Source: G963665495 sp963667575
GTDB taxonomy: Bacteria > Desulfobacterota > Desulfovibrionia > Desulfovibrionales > Desulfovibrionaceae
Length of the DNA stretch: 64,000 nucleotides
Direction of reading: 5' to 3'
NCBI GenBank assembly: GCA_963667575.2
Contig: CAXXHY010000055.1
Location: 62,001-126,000 of the forward strand
Shown here: one piece after another, positions 8,477 to 17,800 of the stretch
Numbering within the stretch: position 1 is the stretch's first letter
How the letters are laid out: every line of letters starts with the position of its first letter
Position numbers and translations under genes: made by a program
The notes under the pieces: generated by a model
Told to the model about the DNA's origin: nothing
Databases searched by the model: none
What the model saw: the letters and a program-made list of their open reading frames with translations, nothing else

Positions 8477-9313
8477 ATGAAACTGCTGCGCTATGGGCCC
8501 TTAGGCCAGGAAAAGCCGGCCATTCTTGATACAGAGGGCAGGATTCGGGATTTGTCCGGACATATTGACGATTTGTCCGGAAAGGCTCTGGGCAGGAAAA
8601 GCCTGGCCGCTCTGGCCGCCATTGATCCCGCCACGCTTCCCCTGGTGGAAGAAGGCGTACGTATCGGCGCCTGTGTGGGCAAGGTCGGCAACTTTATCGG
8701 TGTCGGGCTGAACTACGCGGATCATGCCAGGGAATCCAATATGCCCATTCCGGAAGAACCGATCATGTTCAACAAGGCTCCTTCCTGCATCTGCGGACCG
8801 TATGACGACGTGATCCTGCCCCAGGGGTCGGTGAAGACCGATTGGGAAGTGGAACTGGCCATCATCATAGGGGAAGACTGCAATTGCGTTTCGCAGGCCG
8901 ATGCTCTGGAATACGTGGCGGGTTATTGCATCTGCAATGATCTGTCCGAGCGCGAATATCAGCTGGAGCACGGCGGCAACTGGTGCAAGGGCAAGAGTTA
9001 CCCCACTTTCGGCCCCATAGGTCCGTGGCTGGTGACCAGAGACGAGCTGCCGGACACCGGCAATCTGGACTTGTGGCTGGATTTGAACGGCGAGCGTATG
9101 CAGACCGGAACATCCGCGAACATGATTTTCAACGCGGCGTTTCTGGTGTCCTACATTTCGTGGCTGATGGTCCTCAATCCCGGCGACATCATCACCACGG
9201 GAACGCCTCCCGGCGTGGGCATGGGCAAGAAACCCCAGCTATTCGTGAAGGTGGGCGATGTCATGTCTCTGGGCGTCACCGGCCTTGGCCAGCAGCGTCA
9301 GCAGGTGATCTGA
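8477..9313 (+). CDS. Fumarylacetoacetate hydrolase (FAH) family protein
   Basis: 278-residue enzyme of the FAH superfamily (acylpyruvate hydrolases, 2-hydroxyhepta-2,4-dienedioate isomerases, ureidoglycolate lyase-like proteins). Features are GVGLNYADHA near residue 75, the divalent-metal Glu pair in DWEVELAIIIG near 120, GYCICNDLSER, and the C-terminal GDIITTGTPPGVGMG loop. The start ATG has AAGGAGA nine bases upstream. The substrate cannot be assigned. The intact metal site suggests C-C bond hydrolysis or decarboxylation of a diketo acid. It stands alone on its strand and is convergent with the ECF transporter operon. Confidence 0.9.
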   Translation: MKLLRYGPLGQEKPAILDTEGRIRDLSGHIDDLSGKALGRKSLAALAAIDPATLPLVEEGVRIGACVGKVGNFIGVGLNYADHARESNMPIPEEPIMFNKAPSCICGPYDDVILPQGSVKTDWEVELAIIIGEDCNCVSQADALEYVAGYCICNDLSEREYQLEHGGNWCKGKSYPTFGPIGPWLVTRDELPDTGNLDLWLDLNGERMQTGTSANMIFNAAFLVSYISWLMVLNPGDIITTGTPPGVGMGKKPQLFVKVGDVMSLGVTGLGQQRQQVI

Positions 9314-9347
9314 GCGGACGTCGCCGGTTCGACAGGTATTTTCTTGA

Positions 9348-10154
9348 TCAGTCCCGGTTCGGGGCCCAGGCCGCAATGAATTCCTCAGGAGTACGTGGAG
9401 CGGGCTGCAGGCCGAAATGGGCCCCCAACCGGACAATCTGCGGCGGCAACAAGCCGCATTGCCGCATCAGGGCTTCATCCTGAAACAGGGTCTCCACAGG
9501 CCCGTCAAAAACTTTGCGCCCCTGCTCCAGGCAGACGGCCCGGTCCAGATTTTCTGCCACAAAATCCATGTCGTGGCTGATGACCAGCACGATTTTCTCC
9601 TCCGAAGCAAGCTTTTTCAAAACCGACTCCAAAAGCGCGATTTCATGCGGATCCAGACCGGAAGTGGGTTCGTCCAGCACCAGGATGTCCGTATCCATGG
9701 CCAGTACCGAGGCCATGGCCAACCGCTTGCGTTCGCTGAACCCCAGGTCGTGCGGGTTGCATTGTTTTTGTTCGAGCAGCCCCAGGGCGGCCAAAGAGCT
9801 CTCGGCAAGTTCCTCGATCCGCTCGGGTGCATGGCCGAGGTTCTTCGGACCGTAGGCCGCTTCCTCCCAGACCGTACGCTTGCAGATCTGGTCGTCGGGG
9901 TTCTGGAACAACAGGGCCACCTGGCCGGCCAGACTGGCCACACGTCGCCTGGCTGTGTGCTGCCCGTTGATTTTCACTGTGCCCTGGGTGGGGCGCAGCA
10001 GACCGTTGAGGTGTTTGGCCAGAGTGCTTTTCCCCGATCCGTTGTGCCCCAGCAGCGCCACCCGTTCTCCCTGCCCGATACGCAGGGAGATGCTGCGCAG
10101 GGCTTCGGAGTCCGGGGAATAGTTGAAGCAAAGATTGTCCAGTTCAATACTCAT
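9348..10154 (-). CDS. ECF transporter ATP-binding subunit (EcfA-type)
   Basis: 268-residue ATPase of an energy-coupling-factor vitamin/metal importer. Walker A is GHNGSGKST (about residues 36-44), the Q-loop is LFQNPDDQI, the signature region is LGFSERKRLAMA (degenerate LSGGQ, as in some EcfA subunits) and Walker B is DILVLDEPTSGLD. Last gene of a five-gene reverse-strand operon; its start overlaps the stop of the partner ATPase by 4 bp. The ATPase pair energises the T and S membrane components encoded upstream. Confidence 0.92.
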   Translation of the reverse strand: MSIELDNLCFNYSPDSEALRSISLRIGQGERVALLGHNGSGKSTLAKHLNGLLRPTQGTVKINGQHTARRRVASLAGQVALLFQNPDDQICKRTVWEEAAYGPKNLGHAPERIEELAESSLAALGLLEQKQCNPHDLGFSERKRLAMASVLAMDTDILVLDEPTSGLDPHEIALLESVLKKLASEEKIVLVISHDMDFVAENLDRAVCLEQGRKVFDGPVETLFQDEALMRQCGLLPPQIVRLGAHFGLQPAPRTPEEFIAAWAPNRD

Positions 10155-11026
10155 GACAGATCGGCCTTGGTCTTTTCGGTGCCCATGTTTTCGAGTCCGC
10201 GAATGGTTTGAGACAGGGTTGCGGGCAGAGGGGCATTACCGGGCCAGAGGTGTCTGGTTCGCGCCAGTGCGGCCACTTTGGTGTAACGGGTCCAGTCCAG
10301 CCCGATCTCCCGCATGACGGGCGAAGCCAGGACCTCCGCCGAAGGTCCGTCCAGCACGGCAGTGCCCTTGTCCAGGGCAATGACCCGGTCCGCGAACGCG
10401 GCGATGTTCTCCAGCCGTTGCTCGGCAAGCACGATGGTTTTTCCCGCCGTGCGCAACTGCTGCAGCAGTTCGAAAATCTGCAAGGCTCCCAGCGGGTCCA
10501 GGAATGTCGTAGGCTCGTCCAGAACCAGCACGGGCGTATCGCCGGCCAGCGCGGCCGCCAAAACGACCTTTTGCAACTGGCCGCCCGAAAGATGATGAGG
10601 CGAACGCTGGGCAAGGTTTTCCAGACCCAGCATACGCAGTGTTTTGGTGACGCGGCTGCGGATGTCATCCCTTCCCATCCCCTGGTTTTCCAGGTTGAAA
10701 GCCACTTCCTCGAACACGGTGAAACGGACGCCCGAGAGCTGGTGTTCGGGTTTCTGCATCACAAAGGCCACGGTGCGGGCCAGATCCGCAATTTTGCAGT
10801 CCGCCGTATCTTTTCCGTCCACGCGGATGATGCCCTGCATGTTGCCATGGTAAAGATGCGGAATCACGCCGGTCAGGGCATAGCACAGGCTGGACTTGCC
10901 GGCATTGTTGGCGCCCACCAGGGCCACGAATTCGCCGGGTTCGATACTCAGGGAAAGTTCGTTGAGGGCGTTATGCGCGGTTCCCGGATAGGCAAAGGAA
11001 AGTTTCTCGCATTGCAGTATGGGCAT
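10151..11026 (-). CDS. ECF transporter ATP-binding subunit (EcfA'-type)
   Basis: 291-residue ABC ATPase, partner of the 9348-10154 subunit. Walker A is GANNAGKSS, where the usual second Gly position is Asn, an unusual but complete P-loop. The Q-loop is VMQKPEHQLSG, the signature LSGGQLQK, and Walker B TPVLVLDEPTTFLD. I placed the start at ATG 11026 (MPILQCEKLSFAYPG), two bases after the stop of the T-component gene, because upstream in-frame sequence is the T-component gene in another frame. The coupling implies stoichiometric expression. Confidence 0.9.
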   Translation of the reverse strand: MPILQCEKLSFAYPGTAHNALNELSLSIEPGEFVALVGANNAGKSSLCYALTGVIPHLYHGNMQGIIRVDGKDTADCKIADLARTVAFVMQKPEHQLSGVRFTVFEEVAFNLENQGMGRDDIRSRVTKTLRMLGLENLAQRSPHHLSGGQLQKVVLAAALAGDTPVLVLDEPTTFLDPLGALQIFELLQQLRTAGKTIVLAEQRLENIAAFADRVIALDKGTAVLDGPSAEVLASPVMREIGLDWTRYTKVAALARTRHLWPGNAPLPATLSQTIRGLENMGTEKTKADLS

Positions 11027-11028
11027 GT

Positions 11029-11814
11029 TCAGACAACCACCCGGTAAATGAGGAGCAGAATGGAAATGATGAGCATCAGCCAGCGGAGGATACGTTGTAC
11101 GGACGAGTCGGGGACTTCGCGCAGGGTGGTTTTGGAGCCCGATCCGCTGAATCCGCGCAGTTCGAGGGCAATGGCGCGCTGGTCGATCTCCGCAAAGGCC
11201 CCGAGCACGAAGGGGGCGAGCAGGGTGGGAAGGAAGCGCAAGCGCTTGAATACGTTGCCCTCGGAATCCAGCCCCCTGGCGCGTTGGGCGGCCTGGATCA
11301 CGTTGATCCGCGCGCGCATGGCCGGCAGCATCAGCAGCGGACTGCCCAGAAGATAGGCCATGGAGGCCGGACAGCCGCTCCGGGTCAGGGCGCTGATCAG
11401 ATCCGCCGGATGGGTGGTGAAAACCACCAGCAGGGATGCGAACAGAATGGTCGCGAGCTGCAGGAGGATGGTTACGGCGAACCAGACCCCTTCCAGATAG
11501 ATTGTCAGCCCGTGACTGGAGAACAACGGCGTATGGTTGCCTGGATACAGGAAACCGTGGATGGGCAGCATGAACAGGGCCAGGGGCAGCAGTGTCCGCC
11601 AGGAGATGTTCAGCACCGCGGGCAGTATGCCGCACCAGGCGGCAAGCATCAGGTTGAAGACCAGCAGCCCGGCATCGGGTTTCAGACCCCCTGGTGCGCA
11701 ATACACCACCACCCCTGTCAACAAAACATACGAAAGTTTGTTGAAGGGGTGGAGGTTGTGGAGTGCAGAGTTTCCCGGGCGGTACAGCGTGATGTTTTCA
11801 GACTTGGTACGCAT
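11029..11814 (-). CDS. ECF transporter transmembrane T component
   Basis: 261-residue CbiQ/EcfT-like membrane protein with about five hydrophobic segments. The coupling motif seen in the family appears as AAQRARGLDSEG and the later ALELRGFSGSG, both with the Ala-Arg-Gly core that docks on the ATPases. It links the two ATPases to the S component encoded just upstream. The gap to the S-component gene is only 34 bp, so it belongs to the same transcript. Confidence 0.9.
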   Translation of the reverse strand: MRTKSENITLYRPGNSALHNLHPFNKLSYVLLTGVVVYCAPGGLKPDAGLLVFNLMLAAWCGILPAVLNISWRTLLPLALFMLPIHGFLYPGNHTPLFSSHGLTIYLEGVWFAVTILLQLATILFASLLVVFTTHPADLISALTRSGCPASMAYLLGSPLLMLPAMRARINVIQAAQRARGLDSEGNVFKRLRFLPTLLAPFVLGAFAEIDQRAIALELRGFSGSGSKTTLREVPDSSVQRILRWLMLIISILLLIYRVVV

Positions 11815-11848
11815 CTGTTTCAGGCGAGTGTCCCGACGGCGGTCGGGA

Positions 11849-12457
11849 TCAGGCGCGGCTCCCGTTGCCGAAGGCGGCCAGACGGGGAAAGCGGGCCATG
11901 GTCCGTGCGGGCAGAGCCTTGATGATGCTGAAAGCCAGAACCGCGGTAACGATCTTGTCCAGCAGGTTGGAGGTGAAGACCGTGACGACCACCGAGCCGA
12001 AAAGATCCTTGCCCAGAGCCAGCATGTAGGCCGTGACGAAATCCGCGCCGCTGCCGGTGATGCCGCCGAACAGGTAGAGACGGATGGGCACCGCCACCAC
12101 GGCGTTGAAAATGGTGATGATCACACCGGCGATGATGGCCAGCCACCAGAATCTGAACAGACCGTACTTGGCGCAGAGTCCGGCCACGATACCTATGACC
12201 ATGGCCACCGGAGCGAAGGCCGCGGCCACCGGGGAAGTCAGCAGGCCCCAGATCAGGTTGGTCAGCAGTCCGGCCAGGCCACCGGCCCACGGACCGGCCA
12301 GGATCCCCACCAGCACCGTTCCGATGGAATCCAGAAAGATCGGCAGGCTCAGGAGCGAGACCAGTTGCCCGACGGCAATGTTCAGGACGATCGCCACTGC
12401 GATCAGGACAAAAGTGAACGTTGAAAAATCGTTTTTGATCTGTTCGCCAATGCTCAT
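11849..12457 (-). CDS. ECF transporter substrate-binding S component
   Basis: 202-residue, very hydrophobic protein with about six membrane segments. It includes the conserved-looking PIFLDSIGTVLVGILAGPW and GLLTNLIWGLLTSP. It is the substrate-selecting subunit of the importer. The substrate (vitamin, pyrimidine, queuosine precursor or similar) cannot be told from sequence by eye, and no riboswitch was recognised upstream. Its ribosome binding site AAGGAA lies inside the last codons of the preceding DUF296 gene, so the two are coupled. Confidence 0.82.
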   Translation of the reverse strand: MSIGEQIKNDFSTFTFVLIAVAIVLNIAVGQLVSLLSLPIFLDSIGTVLVGILAGPWAGGLAGLLTNLIWGLLTSPVAAAFAPVAMVIGIVAGLCAKYGLFRFWWLAIIAGVIITIFNAVVAVPIRLYLFGGITGSGADFVTAYMLALGKDLFGSVVVTVFTSNLLDKIVTAVLAFSIIKALPARTMARFPRLAAFGNGSRA

Positions 12458-12460
12458 GGG

Positions 12461-12871
12461 TTATTCCTTGTCGCGGGTTAAAGGGTTGATCTCCAGCTCG
12501 GGGTAACCGGTTTGCGGGTCAAAGGTTCGGGCAAAGCTGTACTCGGGAAAAATGGCCAGCACGATTTCCGCTGTGGTGTACACCTTGCTTCCCGGCAGCA
12601 GGTGCGCGCCGATGGTTTTGCCGGTGGTGTCGGCAATGGAAATGTGAAAATGGGAGCCGTGTCGGGACAGTACGCCAGTGAGCGAGACGATTTCAAAATG
12701 GCCGTCCAGTTGCGTTGCCTCATTCTGATTGGCGTAACGCAGCACTGCGGATGTCAGGCTGCCCACACAGGTGAGAACGCAGGCGGCTTCTATGGCACGC
12801 TCCTGGGCCAGGTGTTCCAGTTCGGCAAGGATATCCTGTCCGGGGTGCAGACGAATGGCTAGTGATTGCAT
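12461..12871 (-). CDS. DUF296/PPC-domain protein
   Basis: 136-residue single-domain protein of the plant-and-prokaryote-conserved (PPC, DUF296) family. The core segment VGSLTSAVLRYAN and the glycine-poor SRHGSHFHISIADTTGKTIGAHL block, followed by a metal- or ligand-site-like histidine pair (HFHIS), fit the trimeric PPC fold. Bacterial members are of uncertain function. It is the first gene of the ECF operon and three bases from the S-component gene, so it may sense or modify the transported compound. That role is inference. Confidence 0.85.
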   Translation of the reverse strand: MQSLAIRLHPGQDILAELEHLAQERAIEAACVLTCVGSLTSAVLRYANQNEATQLDGHFEIVSLTGVLSRHGSHFHISIADTTGKTIGAHLLPGSKVYTTAEIVLAIFPEYSFARTFDPQTGYPELEINPLTRDKE

Positions 12872-13670
12872 GTGAGTAAACTTCTTTTTGCGGCCTTATC
12901 GGAGAGAAATATCCGCCAATACCGTATTTATTGTATTGTTTTATCCGACATGATTTCATATGGTTACTGCTTTACTACCTGATTAGGAAAATCATGGCGA
13001 ATTGAATATTCTTATAAAAAATGGACGTATATATTTAAAAATAAAATAGTTGTTTTTTCAGATTTTGAACCTGTATTGAATGGAATCCGAGGCCTTTTTA
13101 GGCACTGCCTAATGCAGTATAGCATTTTAATAGTCTCGAAATGAATGAGATTGATACGTTGACCTGGATTTAATTCCAGAGAATTGATGAAAATCGAATT
13201 ACTTTCAAGCGATTTGGACAGGATTCTTTTGCATCCAATACGCAGAAGTAAGAGTCTATAATGATAATTTTGTCATTTCAATTTTTTTGATATTGATGAA
13301 ATAGAACGTTCAGCAGTGCTTTTCCATCCATAGAAAAGTAAAATTTCAAAATTATTCGCAATCTGATATTCATTGAGCACCTTCGGTCATTAATAACTGG
13401 CTATACTTCCTGCTAGTATGCTATCTTTCCATGTACGGCTTTCCCTTCTCCAGAGTTTTTTTAAAAAAGTTTTTTTAGAAATAATGCTAATACAGTAATA
13501 TTGTAGAATAAAAACTTGTTGACTTTTTTTGCCAATGAGCAGATTAAGCCTATCCGGGGTGTTTCCATCTGCAAAAGTTATGTAAAAAACTCCTTTCATC
13601 CTGGCTTGTTGCTCGTGGTCAACGTAAGTCCAGGCTGTCAGGTATTGCATTTAGTAGTGAGGAGAAAGAC
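12872..13670. other. 800-bp AT-rich intergenic region between divergent genes
   Basis: Separates the reverse ECF operon from the forward glycosyltransferase. A short run of CGGATA/TATCCG-like half-sites (12899-12950) lies upstream of the DUF296 gene and may be regulatory. The remainder is AT-rich with poly-A and poly-T tracts. I saw no riboswitch that I could name and no convincing gene. An 86-codon reverse ORF at 13390-13650 has no family features. Confidence 0.5.
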
Positions 13671-15275
13671 ATGAATACAAGTCATCTTCAAGAATCCGCA
13701 ACAGCGGACCGAATCAAAGGCAGTCTTGCGGGGTTGGGCAAGACCGACCACAATAAACAGGACAAACTGCTTATCCTGGCCGGAGTGACCGCTCTGGTTC
13801 TGGCGGTAGTGCTCGTGACCCTGAACTATGGGGAAGAGCTGGGAAGTATCTGGGCAGAGATGCGGCAATCGCCCGTGGTGATTGTTGCGAAACTTCTGCT
13901 CCTGATCAATGTAGCTGTTTTTATCTGGCGGGTACTGCTGGTACTCAGCCACCGGAAAATGTCTGTTTGCCAAGACCACGAACTTTTATCTTGTACGGTG
14001 ATTATCCCGGCCTACAATGAAGGCCGGCAGGTGCTGGGCTCTATGCGCAGCGTGGCCAAAAGCAACTATCCCAAAAACAAGCTGCAGATCGTCTGCGTGG
14101 ACGACGGCAGCCGCGATGATACCTGGCAATGGATGCAGGCTGGACGCAAAGAATTGGGCTCCATCGTGGAGCTGATTCGCCAGCCCAAGAACAAAGGCAA
14201 ACGACATGCCCTGTACGAGGGCTTCAAACGCGCCACGGGCGATGTCTGGATTACCATAGACAGCGACAGCGAAGTGGATCCCATGGCCCTGCGTCAGATG
14301 GTCAGCTCCTTCAGCCGCAACGGACGGGTGGGTGCCCTGGCCGGAAACGTACGCGTATTGAACAAGACAGCGGGCATCATTCCCCGCATGCTGGACGTGG
14401 TTTTCACCTATTCCTTTGATTTCAACCGGCAGGCGCAAGGCCGGGTGAACACGGTCATGTGTACGCCGGGCGCCTTGTCCGGATACCGCCGTGCCGCCGC
14501 GGAGCCCGTGCTGGATGAATGGCTGCACCAGCGTTTCCTGGGACGCGAAGCAAACATCGGCGAAGACCGTGCCATGACCAACCTCATTTTGAAGCAGGGC
14601 TGGCTGACGCACTTCGAAAGCAATGCCGTGGTCTACACCAATGTGCCGACACGGTACTCCAATCTTTGCAAGATGTACCTGCGCTGGGCGCGCAGCAACA
14701 TCCGCGAGAGCATTGCCATGTCCCGCTTCATCTTCAAAAGAGTTCGCCCAGAAGCCATGTCCGGCGCACGGATTAATCTCACTGTGGAGCTGGCGCGGCT
14801 GGTGGTGGGAGAATTCTTCAAGGTACTGATGTTCTGGGGTATTCTCATGGCGCCCTTGCTGTTCGGCTATCACCTCATCTGGGGCATGCTGGTCAGCGGC
14901 CTGGTGCCGGCAACTGTGCACCGTCTGCGCCATGGCGGCTGGGACTGCCTCTGGGCTTTCCCGTATATCGGCTTTTCCGTTATCGGTTTGAGCTGGATCA
15001 GCCTGTACGCGCTGTTAACGCCGCACCGCAACGGCTGGCTGACCAGAACCGTGAGCGCCTCTGAAACACAGCCGCGTCAGGCTCAGCCTGTCATGCAGCC
15101 TGTCATGCAGCCAGTCATGCAGCCTATTCTGCATACCGTGATGCAGCCGCAGCCTGTGATTCAGCTGCTTCCGCTGCCGCTTGAAAATATTGCCGCATCC
15201 GAAGCTATTCGTCGCGGGCAACGCCGCCTGCGCTCGAGACTGCGTACGGATACCGGCTTGAAGGTCGGCGTATAA
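13671..15275 (+). CDS. Membrane glycosyltransferase family 2 (hyaluronan/NodC/PgaC-like synthase)
   Basis: 534-residue processive-type GT2 enzyme. Two N-terminal membrane segments (about residues 35-55 and 70-95) precede the catalytic domain with VIIPAYNEG, VDDGSRDDT, DSDSE (DXD-like), GED in ANIGEDRAMTN (catalytic base) and the acceptor motif YLRWARSN. Three or four C-terminal membrane segments follow. These are the hallmarks of synthases that polymerise and export N-acetylhexosamine or hyaluronan-type chains. The soluble C-terminal tail carries a QPVM tandem repeat (see repeat feature). It has no polysaccharide gene neighbours, so the product is unknown. Start ATG with AGGAGAAAG upstream; a terminator follows the stop. 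Confidence 0.88.
   Translation: MNTSHLQESATADRIKGSLAGLGKTDHNKQDKLLILAGVTALVLAVVLVTLNYGEELGSIWAEMRQSPVVIVAKLLLLINVAVFIWRVLLVLSHRKMSVCQDHELLSCTVIIPAYNEGRQVLGSMRSVAKSNYPKNKLQIVCVDDGSRDDTWQWMQAGRKELGSIVELIRQPKNKGKRHALYEGFKRATGDVWITIDSDSEVDPMALRQMVSSFSRNGRVGALAGNVRVLNKTAGIIPRMLDVVFTYSFDFNRQAQGRVNTVMCTPGALSGYRRAAAEPVLDEWLHQRFLGREANIGEDRAMTNLILKQGWLTHFESNAVVYTNVPTRYSNLCKMYLRWARSNIRESIAMSRFIFKRVRPEAMSGARINLTVELARLVVGEFFKVLMFWGILMAPLLFGYHLIWGMLVSGLVPATVHRLRHGGWDCLWAFPYIGFSVIGLSWISLYALLTPHRNGWLTRTVSASETQPRQAQPVMQPVMQPVMQPILHTVMQPQPVIQLLPLPLENIAASEAIRRGQRRLRSRLRTDTGLKVGV
15084..15131 (+). repeat. 12-bp tandem repeat encoding QPVM units
   Basis: Two perfect copies of CAGCCTGTCATG (15084-15107), one copy with one change (15108-15119) and a degenerate fourth (15120-15131). 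In frame, so copy-number change would alter tail length without frameshift. Confidence 0.8.
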
Positions 15276-15319
15276 GCGGTACGCATCCATAATATACAGT
15301 AATCAATTTGCGATACCAA

Positions 15320-15355
15320 AAGGGGATGCCTTCTCAGGAGGGCGTCCCTTTTTTT
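15320..15355 (+). terminator. Rho-independent terminator after the glycosyltransferase
   Basis: Stem GGGATGCC with GGCGTCCC (one G-T pair) and T7 tail. Confidence 0.8.
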
Positions 15356-15517
15356 GCGTAGTTTTCGACTCTTGCCTTATCCTGGAGGGATGCGGACTTT
15401 TGGGTGATGTTGTTTTAAGCTGTTCCAGGGTACAGTCATCTCTGGCGCGCAAAACGTATCACCGCTGATCAGGCACCGACCACGCGAGCACCTCAATCTC
15501 ATTGGAGCAACAACACG

Positions 15518-16411
15518 ATGGCCCGCAATCTTCCTCTACTCGCCGTGCAGTCCGCGGCAAGACCCTTTGAAACAGAGCTGGATGGATTTGAAGATGAAAT
15601 AACGGGACTGTTGGCGGATTTCCCGCGTACCAGGCTTGTAATCTATCCGGAGTGCCATCTTTTTCCTGCGGATGGTCCGCCTGATGAGCGGGCAAAGCAG
15701 CTGGTGGGAAAGGCGCAGCAGATGGATGGTCCGCTGATGCGCAAGCTGGCGGCCATTGCCCGACGCGCGGGCGTCTGGCTGCTGCCGGGGACGGTGTGCG
15801 AAGACGACGGCAAGGGAGGCGCGTACAACACGGCGCCTTTGTTTTCCCCCGAGGGCGAACTGCTGGCCGCCTACCGCAAGTGCTTTCCCTGGCGGCCCTA
15901 CGAGCCCTATACGCCGGGGCAGTCCTTTGTGGTGGTGGATCTGCCGGGCATCGGGCGCCTGGGGCTGGCCATCTGCTACGACATCTGGTTCCCGGAAGTC
16001 TGCCGCCAGCTGGCCTGGCTGGGAGCCGAGGTCATCGTCAATCAGGTGCAGACGTCCACCTGCGACCGCGAGAAAGAACGCGTGCTGGTACGGGCCAACG
16101 CCATCTTCAACCAGGTCTTCGTGGTCAGCGTCAATGCCGCCGCACCTGCGGGAACCGGACAAAGCCTGATAGTGGACCCCGAGGGCAATCTGCGCGCGCA
16201 GTTGCCCAGTGAAAACGCCGGAATCATGACCGACGTGCTCAATCTGGAAGAGGTGGAGCGCGTACGCGTTTATGGCACCTGCGGCCTCAATCGGGTCTGG
16301 TCGCAGTTCAAAAGCACTGACGCGCCTCTGGAACTGCCCGCTTACAGGGGGCGCATGGATCCGGCTCATTGGAAGCGCAACCTCCCGGCCTGGGAGGAGG
16401 ACAAAGATTAG
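15518..16411 (+). CDS. Carbon-nitrogen hydrolase (nitrilase superfamily)
   Basis: 297-residue nitrilase-fold amidase. The catalytic triad is readable: Glu in IYPECHLFP (about residue 45), Lys in AYRKCFPW (about 121) and Cys in AICYDIWFPE (about 154). Homology is to aliphatic amidase, formamidase or beta-ureidopropionase-like members; the exact amide is not assignable. It has no close operon partner: a terminator lies upstream and the next gene is convergent. Confidence 0.9.
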   Translation: MARNLPLLAVQSAARPFETELDGFEDEITGLLADFPRTRLVIYPECHLFPADGPPDERAKQLVGKAQQMDGPLMRKLAAIARRAGVWLLPGTVCEDDGKGGAYNTAPLFSPEGELLAAYRKCFPWRPYEPYTPGQSFVVVDLPGIGRLGLAICYDIWFPEVCRQLAWLGAEVIVNQVQTSTCDREKERVLVRANAIFNQVFVVSVNAAAPAGTGQSLIVDPEGNLRAQLPSENAGIMTDVLNLEEVERVRVYGTCGLNRVWSQFKSTDAPLELPAYRGRMDPAHWKRNLPAWEEDKD

Positions 16412-16429
16412 GCCCGTGTCTGTGCCAGG

Positions 16430-17527
16430 TTATTTTTGCGCAGTTATGGCCTTTTTTTTGAGCAAAGTGATGTAATTGGACCTGGCTTCCTTGTATTCGG
16501 GATCCAGCTCCAGGGCGTGTTCCAGAAGCTGGATGGCTTGCTCCGTTTTCTTTTCGTGGTAGTACAATACCCCCAGGTCGTTGCAGACCTCCTTGGCCTT
16601 GGGGTACGCCTCTCGCAGGTTCTCCATGCGGGCGAGAGCCGTGTCATGCTGGCCCTCGTTATAAAGCTTCACCGCATTACCTATGTGTATTTTTACCTCG
16701 TCCTGATGCCGTCGCTGGGTCCCTTTCTGGATTTTCCAGCAGGTCTGTTTGTCCAGAATTCCCGTACAGTGCGCGCAGGAATCCAGGGGCCAGCGGTTTC
16801 TCCAATGCCAGAACCTGCCCGGTTTGAAGGGAAGCTTGAGGTCGAAATACATTTCCTGCGAATCCAAAAATTCCGAATCCACGTAGGGATTTTGATGGGC
16901 AAAGGCTCCAAAACCGCAGCGGGCCAGGGTCCCATCCGGCCTGAGCGCCGTACATTCGGACATGTTGCAGAAAAATTCCACATTCAGCGGAGCGGATGAA
17001 TAGTCCAGTTCCGTAAATTGATTTTTCCTGCGGATTCGAATTTCCATGTGCGGATAGGCGCGTCCAAGCGAATCCAGGAGTGCGTCCGCTTTTGCCTCGC
17101 CCCCGATGGTTTTGAGCAGATTGGGATAATAGGAAATAAAGAGCAGTTTTGTGAGCTTCCAGACCGGATGGTAGGCTTTGATGGCCTCTTCGCACAACCA
17201 GAAGCCATTGGTCGTCAGCATCATCGGTTTATTGTAGCGCCGTTGCATCGCTTCCATGAATCCTGGCAGATCGGGATGCAAAAAGGGTTCGCCGCCCATA
17301 ATCGAGATGTGATTGTAACGAATCTGGTTTTTTACAAATATATCGAGCCAGGGAAAATATTCATCGGCTTCATGAAAGCTCTCTGCAAAGAAAGGCGAAC
17401 TGTTGTTGCACCATCTGCAGTTGTTGTTGCAATGATCCACAGCATGAACTTCGATCCAACCGAACCAGAGAGGCATAGAATTACTCCGGAAGCATTGTTG
17501 TTTCGGCCATGGGCGTTGCATAGACAC
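16430..17527 (-). CDS. Radical SAM protein with C-terminal TPR domain
   Basis: 365-residue protein. The cluster motif CNNNCRWC (C33, C37, C40) deviates from CxxxCxxC only in its polar filling, and is followed by the SAM-binding GGEPFLHPD near residue 77. A second cysteine set (SCAHCTGILDKQTCW, near residues 245-260) suggests an auxiliary cluster or SPASM-like end. After that come about two TPR units (roughly 285-360; ALELDPEYKEA). Radical SAM plus TPR proteins modify peptides, sugars or cell-surface molecules, but no substrate is apparent. The nearest same-strand neighbour is a huge TPR protein 270 bp upstream. Confidence 0.85.
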   Translation of the reverse strand: MSMQRPWPKQQCFRSNSMPLWFGWIEVHAVDHCNNNCRWCNNSSPFFAESFHEADEYFPWLDIFVKNQIRYNHISIMGGEPFLHPDLPGFMEAMQRRYNKPMMLTTNGFWLCEEAIKAYHPVWKLTKLLFISYYPNLLKTIGGEAKADALLDSLGRAYPHMEIRIRRKNQFTELDYSSAPLNVEFFCNMSECTALRPDGTLARCGFGAFAHQNPYVDSEFLDSQEMYFDLKLPFKPGRFWHWRNRWPLDSCAHCTGILDKQTCWKIQKGTQRRHQDEVKIHIGNAVKLYNEGQHDTALARMENLREAYPKAKEVCNDLGVLYYHEKKTEQAIQLLEHALELDPEYKEARSNYITLLKKKAITAQK

Positions 17528-17688
17528 AGGGTGTATTTTGCAACAATATTATTAAAAATATCACGGATGGCAGCCCAGGTCCGGGAGATAAGAGGTACAA
17601 CATTGTTTCGTGTACTATCGGTAAATTTTAATGAAATATTAGTGAAAAATAAATATAAAATTAAAAATAAAAAGCAAAGGGTCTGAAA

Positions 17689-17725
17689 CTGGGAATGCCC
17701 GCAGTGGAACTTTAGGCATTCCCAG
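17689..17725 (-). terminator. Probable terminator below the large TPR gene
   Basis: A perfect 11-bp stem (17689-17699 with 17715-17725) sits 75 bp past the stop of the reverse-strand TPR gene, followed in that direction by TTTCAGAC, a weak T tract. Confidence 0.55.
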
Positions 17726-17800
17726 ATCTAGAGCAGTCGCCATGGGCAGCTTAGAGCTGAAGAGGAAACAAGGCAGCCGTTCGCCAGATATCCGGCCTGT

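Noticed and set aside
11027..11701. Upstream extension of the 10151 ATPase
   Set aside because: The extension overlaps the T-component gene in another frame and lacks similarity; ATPase starts at 11026.
13390..13650. 86-codon reverse ORF in the glycosyltransferase leader region
   Set aside because: No ribosome site, no homology and AT-rich composition; likely chance.
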